This document shows positions 9,361 to 18,328 of a stretch of DNA of 64,000 bases, in pieces. Made by a program: the position numbers and the translations under genes. Source of the DNA: CAVVGZ01 sp963841845. GTDB lineage: Bacteria; Chloroflexota; Anaerolineae; Anaerolineales; Anaerolineaceae. The stretch is from positions 496,001 through 560,000 of the forward strand of contig CAWJEG010000013.1 of the NCBI GenBank assembly GCA_963841845.1, written 5' to 3'. The notes below the pieces were generated by a model that searched no databases, was not told the origin of the DNA, and saw only the letters and a program-made list of their open reading frames with translations. Numbering within the stretch: position 1 is the stretch's first letter; each line of letters begins with the position of its first letter.

Positions 9361-9389
9361 ATTTTACCCGAATCAGCCCAATTTGTCCA
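9361..9389 (-). promoter_or_regulatory. Sigma-70 promoter of rpsT
   Basis: On the minus strand TGGACA (9384-9389) and TAAAAT (9361-9366) are separated by 17 nt. Each hexamer matches consensus at 5 of 6 positions. The predicted transcript starts near 9354 and carries a leader of about 40 nt containing the GGAGG site of rpsT. Confidence 0.65.
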
Positions 9390-9490
9390 GCGAAATTTTG
9401 TTGAGTAATTTAGTATCAATAATTACCAAGAAAGAAAGTCCTCTTTGGATTTAGTTGGATACCTTACATATCCCATGAAATTAAGGTTTT

Positions 9491-10667
9491 TTATAAATCC
9501 ATAAGGGCAGCCAAACCCGGGAGAACTTTCCCTTCCAGCATTTCAAGGGATGCTCCTCCGCCTGTCGAGATGTGCGTAATTTGATCCTCTAGACCAAACT
9601 GGTTGATTGCAGCAACCGATTCGCCACCGCCTACGATACTTACAGCCTTGCTGTCTGCTACTGCTTTTGCAATTCCCAATGTTCCTTTGGCGAATTTTTC
9701 AAACTCAAAGACTCCCATTGGTCCATTCCATACGATTGTCTTTGAATTTTTAAGAATTTCCCCATAATTCCCCACAGTTTTTTCACCAATATCAAGAATC
9801 CGCCAGCCATCGGGAATTGCTCCTGCTGGTATCATTTTAGACTGTGCATCTGCATCAAATTTATCAGCAATAACAAAATCAACAGGGAGCTTCAGCTTAT
9901 CCCCGCTCGATTGCAGCAGCTCTTTCGCCAGGTCTATTACATCATCCTCTACCAGGGAATCACCTACAGGGTGCCCCTGTGCTTTAAGGAATGTATTCGC
10001 CATACCTCCGCCGATCAGTATCTGGTCAGATTTCTTGAGTAAATTGCGGATGACTTCAATTTTATCGCTTACTTTTGCTCCCCCGAGAATGGCAGTGAAT
10101 GGGCGTTCTGGGTTTTGGATTGCCTGCCCAAGGTATTGGATTTCCTTTTCCATTAAGAAGCCTGCAACCGCTGGGAGAAATTTCGCTACTCCTTCCGTGG
10201 AGGCATGGGCTCGGTGGGCTGATCCAAATGCATCATTTACATATACCTCTGCCAGTGAAGCCAATTGCTTGGACATTCCAGGGTCATTGTTGGTTTCTTC
10301 TTCATGAAACCGGGTATTCTCAAGTAGTAACAGTTCTCCACTTTTTAGATTGTCCGCTGCAATTTGGACATTAGGACCGATGCAATCCTCAACAAATTTG
10401 ACGGGCAAATTCATTAATTTACCCAGGTAATCAGCCACGGGTTTAAGTGTATATTTTGGATCTGGGCTTCCTTTAGGCCTTCCAAAATGGGAACATAGGA
10501 TCACAGCCGCGCCCTTCTCAAGCAAGTATTCGATGGTGGGTAATGCAGCCCGTATACGGGTATCATCCCCCACAACACCATCCTTAACCGGGACATTAAA
10601 AGTCTACCCGTACCAATACTTTCTTACCGCTCACATCAATATCTCTAATTGTTTTTTTTGCGTTCAT
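9491..10667 (-). CDS. pgk: Phosphoglycerate kinase, frameshifted near the N terminus
   Basis: ATP-forming glycolytic kinase acting on 1,3-bisphosphoglycerate. The true start is the ATG at 10665-10667 with a GGAGG site, reading MNAKKTIRDIDVSGKKVLVRVDF and then TAA. Removing one T from the four-T run (complement of 10598-10601) restores the invariant RVDFNVPVKDG, joined to DDTRIRAALPTI. The rest is intact: HFGRPKGSPDPKY, GGGMANTFL, the nucleotide loop WNGPMGVFE and GGGESVAAI/STGGGASLEM. Without the repair the longest frame begins at a GTG (10573) and lacks the first ~30 residues, including substrate-binding Asp/Asn. Separated from gap by a terminator-like hairpin. Confidence 0.95.
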
Positions 10668-10689
10668 AACCGCCTCCAAAAATATATAG

Positions 10690-10739
10690 AAAAAAGATGC
10701 GCAACATCCATGAACTCAACGGTTTGTCTGTTACGCATC
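10690..10739 (-). terminator. Rho-independent terminator between gap and pgk
   Basis: On the minus strand an 11-bp stem with one mismatch (10729-10739 with 10696-10706), a 22-nt loop and six following T residues (10690-10695). It lies 24 bp after the gap stop, so gap transcripts may end or be attenuated here before pgk. Confidence 0.7.
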
Positions 10740-10763
10740 CCTTCAGTTTCTAAAATGCAGGGT

Positions 10764-11801
10764 TTATAATCTGTCTGCCATGAATGCAGCAAGATCAGCC
10801 GTCCGGCAGGAATAACCCCATTCATTATCATACCAGGTAACTACCTTAACCATTGTTCCATTCAGTACCATGGTCGATTGGCCATCTATGATGGATGATC
10901 TGGAATCGCCCTTAAAGTCCATGGATACCAGTGGTTCATCAGTGTATCCCAGGATACCTGCCAAAGGTCCAGCCTCAGCCTCTTTGAAAGCTGCATTTAC
11001 TTCTTCGACAGATGTCGATTTCTCAAGGTTTGCCACAAAGTCAACAATTGATACAGTTGGCGTGGGTACGCGCAATGAAAAACCATCAAATTTACCTTTG
11101 AGATCCGGTATGACTAACGCCAATGCTTTGGCAGCGCCAGTGGTTGTTGGGATGATGTTCATTGCTGCTGCACGTGCACGTCTTAAATCGGAGTGAGCCA
11201 GGTCAAGGATACGCTGATCGTTGGTATAGGAATGAATCGTAGTCATCAAGCCGCGTTGGATCGTCCACCGGTCATGAACCACTTTTGCAGCTGGCGCAAG
11301 GCAGTTTGTTGTGCAGGAGGCATTTGAGACCACGTGATGTGTAGCAGGGTCATATTTATTTTCGTTCACCCCTAAAACAATGGTAATGTCCTCATTCTTG
11401 GCTGGTGCAGTAATAATCACTTTCTTGGCACCACCATTTTCAATATGGACAATCACACCCGGTTTTCCTTTTGCAGGATTGCCAATCTTGTCGCGAAAAA
11501 CTCCAGTTGATTCAATTACGATATCTACCCCAAGATCTCCCCAGGGCAGCATACCGGGATCTTTCTCTGCGAAGACTTTAATCTTTTTCCCATCAACAAC
11601 CAGATCAGTTCCATCAACCCCTACTGTTCCTTGATATATTCCGTAATTGGAGTCGTATTTGAATAAATGGGCGTTAACATTTGCATCAAATAAATCGTTG
11701 ACAGCAACTACTTCTAACTTTTCCCCTTGTCTTTCATTTATTGCTTTTAAAACCTGGCGGCCTATTCGACCAAATCCATTGATACCCACTCTGATTTTCA
11801 T
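10764..11801 (-). CDS. gap: Glyceraldehyde-3-phosphate dehydrogenase, type I
   Basis: 345 residues, intact. NGFGRIGRQ begins the NAD-binding Rossmann fold; the catalytic cysteine lies in SNASCTTNCLAP at about residue 158; the catalytic His falls in the following helix; and the C-terminal WYDNEWGYSCR is the family signature. An AGGAG site precedes the ATG. Catalyses the NAD-dependent oxidative phosphorylation of glyceraldehyde-3-phosphate, giving the substrate of Pgk encoded next. It follows yvcK by 26 bp, so the two may be co-transcribed. YvcK-type proteins modulate carbon flux in other bacteria, making the pairing functionally sensible. Confidence 0.97.
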   Translation of the reverse strand: MKIRVGINGFGRIGRQVLKAINERQGEKLEVVAVNDLFDANVNAHLFKYDSNYGIYQGTVGVDGTDLVVDGKKIKVFAEKDPGMLPWGDLGVDIVIESTGVFRDKIGNPAKGKPGVIVHIENGGAKKVIITAPAKNEDITIVLGVNENKYDPATHHVVSNASCTTNCLAPAAKVVHDRWTIQRGLMTTIHSYTNDQRILDLAHSDLRRARAAAMNIIPTTTGAAKALALVIPDLKGKFDGFSLRVPTPTVSIVDFVANLEKSTSVEEVNAAFKEAEAGPLAGILGYTDEPLVSMDFKGDSRSSIIDGQSTMVLNGTMVKVVTWYDNEWGYSCRTADLAAFMADRL

Positions 11802-11827
11802 TTAATTCTCCTTGTTGATTTGATATA

Positions 11828-13208
11828 CTAATTATTATTTATGGTGTTGAATGGCTTAGTAATTTGTTGGTCATCTCTTGCCATTAAGGGACCAGTTCGT
11901 TCGTAAAATAAATCGATAACCACTCTGGCAAGCTTATTGTCATCATGACGCCAGGGATTGTTTTTATCTGCTAAATCCGCAAAATAACATGTGTAGTTCT
12001 CTTCAAAATCTATTTCCGGCCTTACCCATTCGGGTCCATCAGGAAGGTCTGCTTCGAAATTCTTATTACAAATAATAACATCAAATAGACTTCCACCAAG
12101 TTGCTTCTCAATGACTCTTACATGATCACCACAGGAGTATTTGTCAGTTTCTCCGACTTGTGTTGCAACATTGCATACATAAAACTTGCTAGCACGACTT
12201 ACCCGGATGGCATCTGCCAGATTTGGCACGAGAAGATTCGGCAGGATGCTTGTATACAGGCTTCCCGGTCCTATTACAATCAAATCCGCCGATAAAATCG
12301 CTTGTATGGCTGGTGGGAACGCCAGCGGATTGGTAGGTTCCAGCCACACCTTCCGGACACTCCCGTTTGTTCTCGGAATTTTGCTCTCACCTGTAATTTG
12401 AATTCCATCAGGAGATTGCGGAACTGAAACCTCAGCAACCAATGTAACATTATGCAGCGTGGAAGGCAATACCTTTCCCTGTACTGCCAGGACTCTTCCA
12501 GATTCTGCCACTGCCTCTTCAAAACTCCCGGTAATTCCTGTGAGAGCAGTAATAAACAAATTTCCAAGGGAGTGACCATCTAAACCCATTTCTTCAGAAA
12601 ACCGGTATTGAAAAATTTGGGTTAAGCAGCGCCTCGTCATTCGACAATGCGGCCAGGCAGTTGCGAATATCTCCAGGCGGTAAAATTCCAATCTTTTCTC
12701 TAAGCTTTCCTGAAGAACCCCCATCATCTGCAACGGTTACAACTGCCGTTAAATTGTGGGTAAAAGCCTTTAAACCACGTAAAAGTGATGACAAACCATT
12801 TCCACCGCCAATTACAACAATTTTTAAACCCTTTTCCTTCAGGCGGTAGGTTGATACAGCATCGAGAATATTTTTCCCCGGGTGAAGAAAAGGTCTTAAC
12901 AAGGACTGGTTTAATCCCCAGATACCCATAATCAAGAAACTAAATCCAATTCCTCCAAATATTATTGCTCGTAAAGTGCGATCCAGGAACCGTAGGGAGA
13001 GGGTGGAAAGGATTGGGAGCCACCAAGTTTCAGGTGCAGTGCGATATATATCCAATATCAATACCGCGATCCCTATTCCAAGCAGGGTTGTGCCTATCAG
13101 GATCAATCCCACCCACCGCTTCACATGGATCCCTGGTACAAACCATCTTAATTTTGATCGGAGATTATTCAATATCCGCTGGAAACGATTTTTCTTTACA
13201 ACATTCAT
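11828..13208 (-). CDS. yvcK: YvcK/GlmR-family gluconeogenesis factor with N-terminal membrane segments, frameshifted
   Basis: Two membrane segments lie within the first ~105 residues (GLILIGTTLLGIGIAVLILD; IIFGGIGFSFLIMGIWGL), followed by the YvcK/CofD-like Rossmann domain: VVIGGGNGLSSLLRGLK, VADDGGSSGKLR, PPGDIRNCLAAL. The first frame stops at 12594. The second frame continues TQIFQYRFSEEMGLDGHSLGNLF to 11828. Dropping one T at about 12624 gives the family sequence ALLTQIFQYRF. YvcK/GlmR is required on gluconeogenic substrates and supports cell-wall precursor synthesis. The start is taken as the ATG at 13206-13208, because a promoter -10 ends 6 nt before it; the ATG at 13212-13214 abuts the -10 and is unlikely. 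Confidence 0.85.
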
Positions 13209-13214
13209 CCCCAT

Positions 13215-13243
13215 ATAATAGCAGTCTTCCTTATTGCAGTCAA
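13215..13243 (-). promoter_or_regulatory. Promoter of yvcK, predicting a leaderless mRNA
   Basis: Minus strand: TTGACT (13238-13243), 17-nt spacer, TATTAT (13215-13220), with TGC before the -10 (extended -10). The -10 ends 6 nt before the ATG at 13208, so transcription should begin at or next to the start codon. No Shine-Dalgarno is present. Confidence 0.65.
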
Positions 13244-13443
13244 TAATATTCCTTACAACCGTCTATTACCCTACCCTTCCATACGACCATCCATTACCCT
13301 TCGCCATAATTTTCATTTGGGGAAAAATATTTGGTTACTAAAAAAGAGATCCGGGTTTCGTGAACAATCTATCTGCTATGATTATTTTCCCCATTATTAT
13401 CAGTTACAATATTTATACCTATTATTAATAACCTGGGATATAG

Positions 13444-15015
13444 ATGATGCTACCTGATTATCGAGTACGACAAAGAGATTACCTCCTGGAGATCACAAGG
13501 GCGCTGACAGAGGAATTGGATCTTGATAAGCTGCTTGGGAGGATATTACACATCTCAATAGAAATGCTTAGCGGACAATCTGGTTTAATTGCCCTCCGAT
13601 CAGATGATGGCCATTGGCATGTAAGGGTTTCGCACGGTCTATCACAGGCATTTCTACAATATCTTGAACCGTATTTGGAAAAAATCCCTCCACAAACAGA
13701 AGATTCTGAGATTACGGAAATCCCGGAAATCAATCGTCTACTCAAAAAACTGACCTTCGCAGCCTCGATGGGTTTGCTAACCGGGGTGGGATTGGCGCTG
13801 AAAGCAAGGAAGAAAGTTGTTGGGGTTATCTTTATATTCCGGAGTTATCCAGAAATTTTTTCCAAAAATGACCGCCAGCTGCTCAATAGTTTTGCAGACC
13901 AGGCAGCCATTGCTGTACAAAATGCGCAGTTATACAGGCAGATTAAATATGAAAAGCAACGCATGGATGCTTTACTGGATTCGGCGGCAGATGGGATCTT
14001 AATTCTCACTCCGGAAAACATCATCGAGAGGTGTAACCAGGCTTTCTCTAGACATTACGGATTACCGGAGAACGAAATTCAAAACAAACCCCATGAGCAA
14101 ATCATCTCATGGCAATATCGGACAAATGGCTTGACCCTGGAAGAAGCTGTGGCTGGAGGATGGCCGCTGACTCCCCACGCCCACTTATATATAGAAGGTG
14201 ATCTCAATCGTCCAAACCAGCTCCCCTTGCCGGTAGGAATCACGTATGCTCCCCTTTTAACTGTGGACGGGGTTTTAGTAAATATTATTGCCAGTGTCAG
14301 GGATATCACCCGCTTTCGCCAGGCAGAAGAATTAAAAAGCACCTTTATTTCGATTGTAAGCCACGAACTAAAAACCCCGGTAGCCTTGATAAAAGGTTAT
14401 GTAAGTACCCTGCGTAGGGAAGATGCGCATTGGGATCCTGCTATCATTCAGGACAGCCTGGCTGTTATCGAAGAAGAATCGGATCATTTGAATATGATGA
14501 TCGAAAACCTTCTGGACGCATCCCGCCTTCAAGCTGGTGGACTCAGTATAAATCGCGCAGACGTAAACATTCCAGAATTAGTAAAAAAATTGGTTGAACG
14601 TTTTCAAACCCAATCGAATCATCATGAAATTAAGATGGATTTTGCTGAAGAGTTCCCAATTATTCTTGCCGATGAGATTCGTATCAATCAAGTCCTTTCT
14701 AACCTGCTTGGAAATTCCATCAAGTATGCCAAAGAAGGATTGATTACGATCAAGGGACAGGTTAGGACAGAATGCATCCTGGTCTGTATTAAGGATGAGG
14801 GTCCAGGCATTCCTCCAGAAGATATTCCCCATGTTTTTGACAGGTTCTATCGCGCCCCCGACCTGGCTCGAACTACAAAAGGAGCTGGATTGGGATTATA
14901 CCTCTCCAAAGCAGTCATCGAGGCTCATGGGGGACGAATCTGGGTGGACCCGGAGTCCGGTCAAGGAGTAAGAATCTGTTTCTCCCTGCCCCGTTATCCG
15001 GTGGACGGTGAATAG
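13444..15015 (+). CDS. Sensor histidine kinase (GAF-PAS-HisKA-HATPase)
   Basis: 523 residues, no membrane segment, so probably cytoplasmic. A GAF domain occupies about residues 15-170 (SIEMLSGQSGLIALRSDDG... FADQAAIAVQNAQLY), a PAS domain about 175-290 (ILILTPENIIERCNQAFSRHYG). HisKA has the phosphorylated His307 in SIVSHELKTP, and the HATPase has N box NLLGNSIKYA, G1 DEGPGIP and G2 GAGLGLYLSK. No response regulator lies beside it, so it is an orphan kinase here. A small ligand or redox signal through GAF/PAS is possible but not shown by sequence. Confidence 0.93.
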   Translation: MMLPDYRVRQRDYLLEITRALTEELDLDKLLGRILHISIEMLSGQSGLIALRSDDGHWHVRVSHGLSQAFLQYLEPYLEKIPPQTEDSEITEIPEINRLLKKLTFAASMGLLTGVGLALKARKKVVGVIFIFRSYPEIFSKNDRQLLNSFADQAAIAVQNAQLYRQIKYEKQRMDALLDSAADGILILTPENIIERCNQAFSRHYGLPENEIQNKPHEQIISWQYRTNGLTLEEAVAGGWPLTPHAHLYIEGDLNRPNQLPLPVGITYAPLLTVDGVLVNIIASVRDITRFRQAEELKSTFISIVSHELKTPVALIKGYVSTLRREDAHWDPAIIQDSLAVIEEESDHLNMMIENLLDASRLQAGGLSINRADVNIPELVKKLVERFQTQSNHHEIKMDFAEEFPIILADEIRINQVLSNLLGNSIKYAKEGLITIKGQVRTECILVCIKDEGPGIPPEDIPHVFDRFYRAPDLARTTKGAGLGLYLSKAVIEAHGGRIWVDPESGQGVRICFSLPRYPVDGE

Positions 15016-15087
15016 AGTTTAAAAACCTGTTCAAAGCAACTTCCAATCCAAGGAATTATTAAAACATTTTTCGTGGCTTCCTGAAAA

Positions 15088-15096
15088 TGGTATAAT
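15088..15096 (+). promoter_or_regulatory. Extended -10 promoter element of the CpXC gene
   Basis: TGGTATAAT, a consensus TATAAT with the TGn extension, 31 bp before the ATG at 15128. No convincing -35 is present, as allowed for extended -10 promoters. The leader contains an AGGAAG ribosome-binding site. Confidence 0.55.
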
Positions 15097-15127
15097 TTTG
15101 AAAATATTTTTTAGGAAGTAGGGAATT

Positions 15128-16477
15128 ATGCCCAATACAACTACAAATTGCCCAAGGTGTAAATCGCCTGTTATAGCTGATATCCAGCAGTTATTTGACG
15201 TAAATAATGACCCAGCTGCCAAGGAAAGAATTCTAAGTGGGGCAGTAAATATCATCCATTGTGGTGTATGCAGGTATGAAGGCCCGGTTAGTTTACCAAT
15301 TGTTTACCATGATCCAGAGAAAGAATTACTTCTTACCTTCTTCCCCCCCGATCTGGGTGTACCAATCAATGAGCAGGAAAGACGTATTGGTCCAATGCTC
15401 AAACGTGTTATGGATAATTTGCCCCCAGATAAACGCAAAGGATACCTCTTGCGCCCTCAAACCATGCTTACCATGCAAACCATGGTTGATAAGATTTTAG
15501 AAGCGGATGGGATCTCAAAAGAGATGATTCAAGCACAGCAAGAACGCCTCAAATTGTTACAGCGCATGTTCGAGAAGGATCCGGAAGCTCGTTCAGAAAT
15601 TATTAAACAAAATGATGAATTGATTGACCAGGATTTTTTTGCTATCCTTACTAGAGTAATGGAGACAACGGCAGCCCAGGGGGATAAGGCATCCAGTCAA
15701 CGACTTGCAGAGCTGCAGCAGCAGGTGATTCTTGAGTCGAAGTTCGGTCAGGTTATAAAAAATCAGATATCCGAAACCGAAGAAGCCATCAAATCCCTTC
15801 AGGCAGCCAGCAAGGATGGATTAACTCATGAGAAATTATTGGATCTTCTCCTCAATGCACCATCTGAAATCCGTTTGAGGACTCTGGTCAATTATGCACG
15901 TGCGGGATTGGATTACACTTTCTTCCAGATTCTTTCAGAAAGGATGGATAAATCCCAGGGAGCTGAGAAACAGGTCTTGTTGGATCTACGCGAAAAATTG
16001 CTGAATATGACCAAAGAAATTGACGAACGGATGCAGGCTCAGGTAAATCACACACTGGAAGTGCTTGAGCGAATTATCAAGAGTCCAGACATAGAAAAAT
16101 CAGTCCAGGAGAACATTGGTGAAATTAATGACTTCTTCATAGAAATCTTAAAGATGGAAATTGAAAAAGCCAAACAAAAAAATCAAGGCGATAGGTTGAA
16201 AAAACTGGAAGAAATAATTACTATCCTGCAAAAAATGAGCCCTCCTCCTAAGGAATTGGTTTTTATCGAAGAACTCCTGGAATTGGAGGATGATTCTGAT
16301 ATCCACAAGAAGTTGGCAGAGAACCAGGAACAGATTACCCCTGAATTTCTCCAAATGATGAATAACCTGATCCTTCAAAGTGAATCCCAGGGACAACCCG
16401 ACCAGGTGCTTAATCACATAAAGCATATCTACCGCAGTGCTTTAAAACAGTCCATGAAAAATCAAATGAAGGCCTGA
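15128..16477 (+). CDS. CpXC-domain protein with long helical C-terminal region
   Basis: 449 residues. The first ~60 carry two Cys pairs (CPRCKSP near the N terminus and HCGVCRYEG near residue 40), the CpXC zinc-ribbon-like signature. Residues ~60-150 continue the CpXC domain (FFPPDLGVPINEQERRIGPM). The rest is highly charged and helical, with long Glu/Lys/Leu heptad-like stretches around 340-430 suggesting coiled coils. No signal peptide or membrane segment. CpXC proteins are uncharacterised. It lies next to an FHA-winged-helix protein and a Ser/Thr kinase, which may point to a phosphoprotein network; this link is inference. Confidence 0.7.
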   Translation: MPNTTTNCPRCKSPVIADIQQLFDVNNDPAAKERILSGAVNIIHCGVCRYEGPVSLPIVYHDPEKELLLTFFPPDLGVPINEQERRIGPMLKRVMDNLPPDKRKGYLLRPQTMLTMQTMVDKILEADGISKEMIQAQQERLKLLQRMFEKDPEARSEIIKQNDELIDQDFFAILTRVMETTAAQGDKASSQRLAELQQQVILESKFGQVIKNQISETEEAIKSLQAASKDGLTHEKLLDLLLNAPSEIRLRTLVNYARAGLDYTFFQILSERMDKSQGAEKQVLLDLREKLLNMTKEIDERMQAQVNHTLEVLERIIKSPDIEKSVQENIGEINDFFIEILKMEIEKAKQKNQGDRLKKLEEIITILQKMSPPPKELVFIEELLELEDDSDIHKKLAENQEQITPEFLQMMNNLILQSESQGQPDQVLNHIKHIYRSALKQSMKNQMKA

Positions 16478-16488
16478 TTTTAAGGTAA

Positions 16489-16504
16489 ATTAATAGCTAT
16501 TAAT
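16489..16504. repeat. 16-bp perfect palindrome at a convergent junction
   Basis: ATTAATAGCTATTAAT covers the short gap between the stops of the CpXC gene and the FHA-wHTH gene. Purely A/T-rich apart from the central GC. May help end both transcripts, but no loop or U-tract is evident. Confidence 0.3.
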
Positions 16505-17165
16505 TGGGGTTGTCCAGCCTTAATCCATGTCCTCGGATGGTTGCAATGTAGTTATGATCGGGATCAATTGCCGTAATACGCTCTCGAAGTCGGCGAATCA
16601 AGGCATCCAAAGCCTGATCGGTTATTCCTTCGGCTTCTTCATCCTCCCAGACAATATGAATGATTTCTTGTCGTGGAATAACCCGCCCTTGCTGCTGGTA
16701 TAGGGCATCCAGAAGCCTGAATTGGGGGGCAGATAGGTGGGGAATAACTTCCTGATCTAATATCCACACCCGTCTCGATTTTGGATCAATATATAACCGT
16801 CCTTTATGGATTGTATTCGAAGAATTTTCTAAGTCCATCGGTAAAGTCGCATCCGAATTCAGGAACACAATTTTTTGTACAAGCGCAATTTGTACAAGAT
16901 CACCATCCAGTAAGTAAGCCGGCTCTTGCACAACCCTGCCATTCAAGAATGTCCCATTTTTACTTCCCAGGTCTTCAACTTGTACTCCTTCTTTTGTAAT
17001 TGTCACCCTGGCATGATATCTGGACACCTGCCGGTCTGGAATAACCACATCACATTCTGGATCTCTACCTATCAGAAGGGTATCTTTGAGATTCCATTTT
17101 TGACCGTTATTCGGACCGGTTTGTCCAATTAATACCGGGAACTCTGGAAAATCTAGTGGGGCCAT
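16500..17165 (-). CDS. FHA domain-winged helix DNA-binding fusion protein
   Basis: 221 residues. The FHA domain at about 25-100 has the phosphothreonine-binding residues (GRDPECDVVIPD, SRYHARV, SKNGTFLNG). The C-terminal OmpR/PhoB-type winged helix at about 120-218 shows LSAPQFRLLDALYQQQGRVIPRQ and ALIRRLRERI...IATIRGHGLRL. The architecture suggests a transcription factor that docks onto a phosphothreonine peptide. A Ser/Thr kinase gene is divergently transcribed 172 bp away, the obvious candidate partner. Start ATG 17165 with GAGG at the right distance. Confidence 0.85.
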   Translation of the reverse strand: MAPLDFPEFPVLIGQTGPNNGQKWNLKDTLLIGRDPECDVVIPDRQVSRYHARVTITKEGVQVEDLGSKNGTFLNGRVVQEPAYLLDGDLVQIALVQKIVFLNSDATLPMDLENSSNTIHKGRLYIDPKSRRVWILDQEVIPHLSAPQFRLLDALYQQQGRVIPRQEIIHIVWEDEEAEGITDQALDALIRRLRERITAIDPDHNYIATIRGHGLRLDNPN

Positions 17166-17227
17166 CTATTAACCTCAAGTATTGAAAAATTTCCTTAATT
17201 GCATCGAGCAGCCGGTTACTCTTCCAG

Positions 17228-17233
17228 TATAAT
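17228..17233 (+). promoter_or_regulatory. TATAAT -10 element upstream of the Ser/Thr kinase
   Basis: Consensus -10 about 105 bp before the kinase start; no good -35 is found at 16-18 nt spacing. The predicted leader contains a 7-bp inverted repeat (ACCCCCG 17263-17269 and CGGGGGT 17297-17303) that could fold and affect expression. Confidence 0.4.
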
Positions 17234-17337
17234 ATAAATGGAAGAAGAAGGTTTATCGAACAACCCCCGATATTGAGTTTATTCTGGATTAAAAACCGGG
17301 GGTGAGAATCTTGAGAAAATAGGAAGAGAATCGCCAG

Positions 17338-18321
17338 ATGCCGGTACCTCTAAAAGCCGGAGAAATATTACGCGGCCGCTATCAGATACGCCGCATCATT
17401 GGACAGGGTGGAGTCGGCAGTATTTACTTGTCAGACGACCTCCGTCTTGAGGGAAGAAAATGCGCCCTCAAGGAAGTGGAGCATGATCGCTCTGTCCAAC
17501 CGGATTTGCTTAAAGAAGCGAGAGACCAGTTCTTACGGGAAGCCACCGTGCTGGCTCGCCTTGACCATCCTAATTTACCAAAAGTCTCGGATTTTTTTTC
17601 CATTGGGAACAGAGAATACCTGGTAATGGATTATATTCCAGGCAAAGATTTACGGAATTTAATGTTAGAGGCTCATCATGCAGGGATTTTCCTCCCTGAA
17701 AATACAGTGCTGGATTGGGCAAATCAATTAGCAGATGCATTGATTTATATGCATAAACAGGACCCTCCAATACTTCACCGTGATATTAAACCTAGCAATC
17801 TTAAACTGACTCCGAATGGTATCGTTAAGCTGGTTGACTTTGGCCTTGTAAAATTAATGGCTCCTGGTGAAGTTACGATAACAATTATACAGGGGCAGGG
17901 CACTGCTATATATACTCCATTAGAGCAATATGGCGGCGACATGGGTCATACCGATGGACGTAGTGATGTTTTTTCCTTCGGGGCAACCCTTTATCATTTA
18001 TTAACCAATACCCCCCCACCTGATGCCAGATTACGATTTCTATCTCCTGAATCGCTGATCCCACCACGCCAGATTAACCGGGATATTAGCCTTCATACCG
18101 ATGAAGCAATCCTATGGGCGATGATGCTTCATCCGGATGAAAGACCATCCTCAATTGAAGAGTTCATAAAATTTTTAACCGGGAATAGGCGCGATTTCCC
18201 GCGCCCAATAACACGCCCATTAACACCTTCAGAAATCATTAAGAATCCGCCCGAGAATGTTTTATGGTGGATTGCTATTAGTCTAACGATATTAAGTTTT
18301 ATAACTACATTGATAAATTAG
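17338..18321 (+). CDS. Membrane-anchored Hanks-type Ser/Thr protein kinase
   Basis: 327 residues. Kinase domain at about 14-275: glycine loop GQGGVGSIYL, catalytic Lys in CALKEV, catalytic loop HRDIKPSNL, DFG motif in LVDFGLVKL, activation segment ending TPLEQYGG, and DGRSDVFSFG. A single C-terminal hydrophobic helix (WWIAISLTILSFITTLI) anchors it; there is no extracellular sensor such as PASTA. It should phosphorylate cytoplasmic Ser/Thr targets near the membrane. The divergent neighbour encodes an FHA reader of pThr. Its stop lies 7 bp from that of the convergent GH3 gene. Confidence 0.93.
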   Translation: MPVPLKAGEILRGRYQIRRIIGQGGVGSIYLSDDLRLEGRKCALKEVEHDRSVQPDLLKEARDQFLREATVLARLDHPNLPKVSDFFSIGNREYLVMDYIPGKDLRNLMLEAHHAGIFLPENTVLDWANQLADALIYMHKQDPPILHRDIKPSNLKLTPNGIVKLVDFGLVKLMAPGEVTITIIQGQGTAIYTPLEQYGGDMGHTDGRSDVFSFGATLYHLLTNTPPPDARLRFLSPESLIPPRQINRDISLHTDEAILWAMMLHPDERPSSIEEFIKFLTGNRRDFPRPITRPLTPSEIIKNPPENVLWWIAISLTILSFITTLIN

Positions 18322-18328
18322 CATTCTA

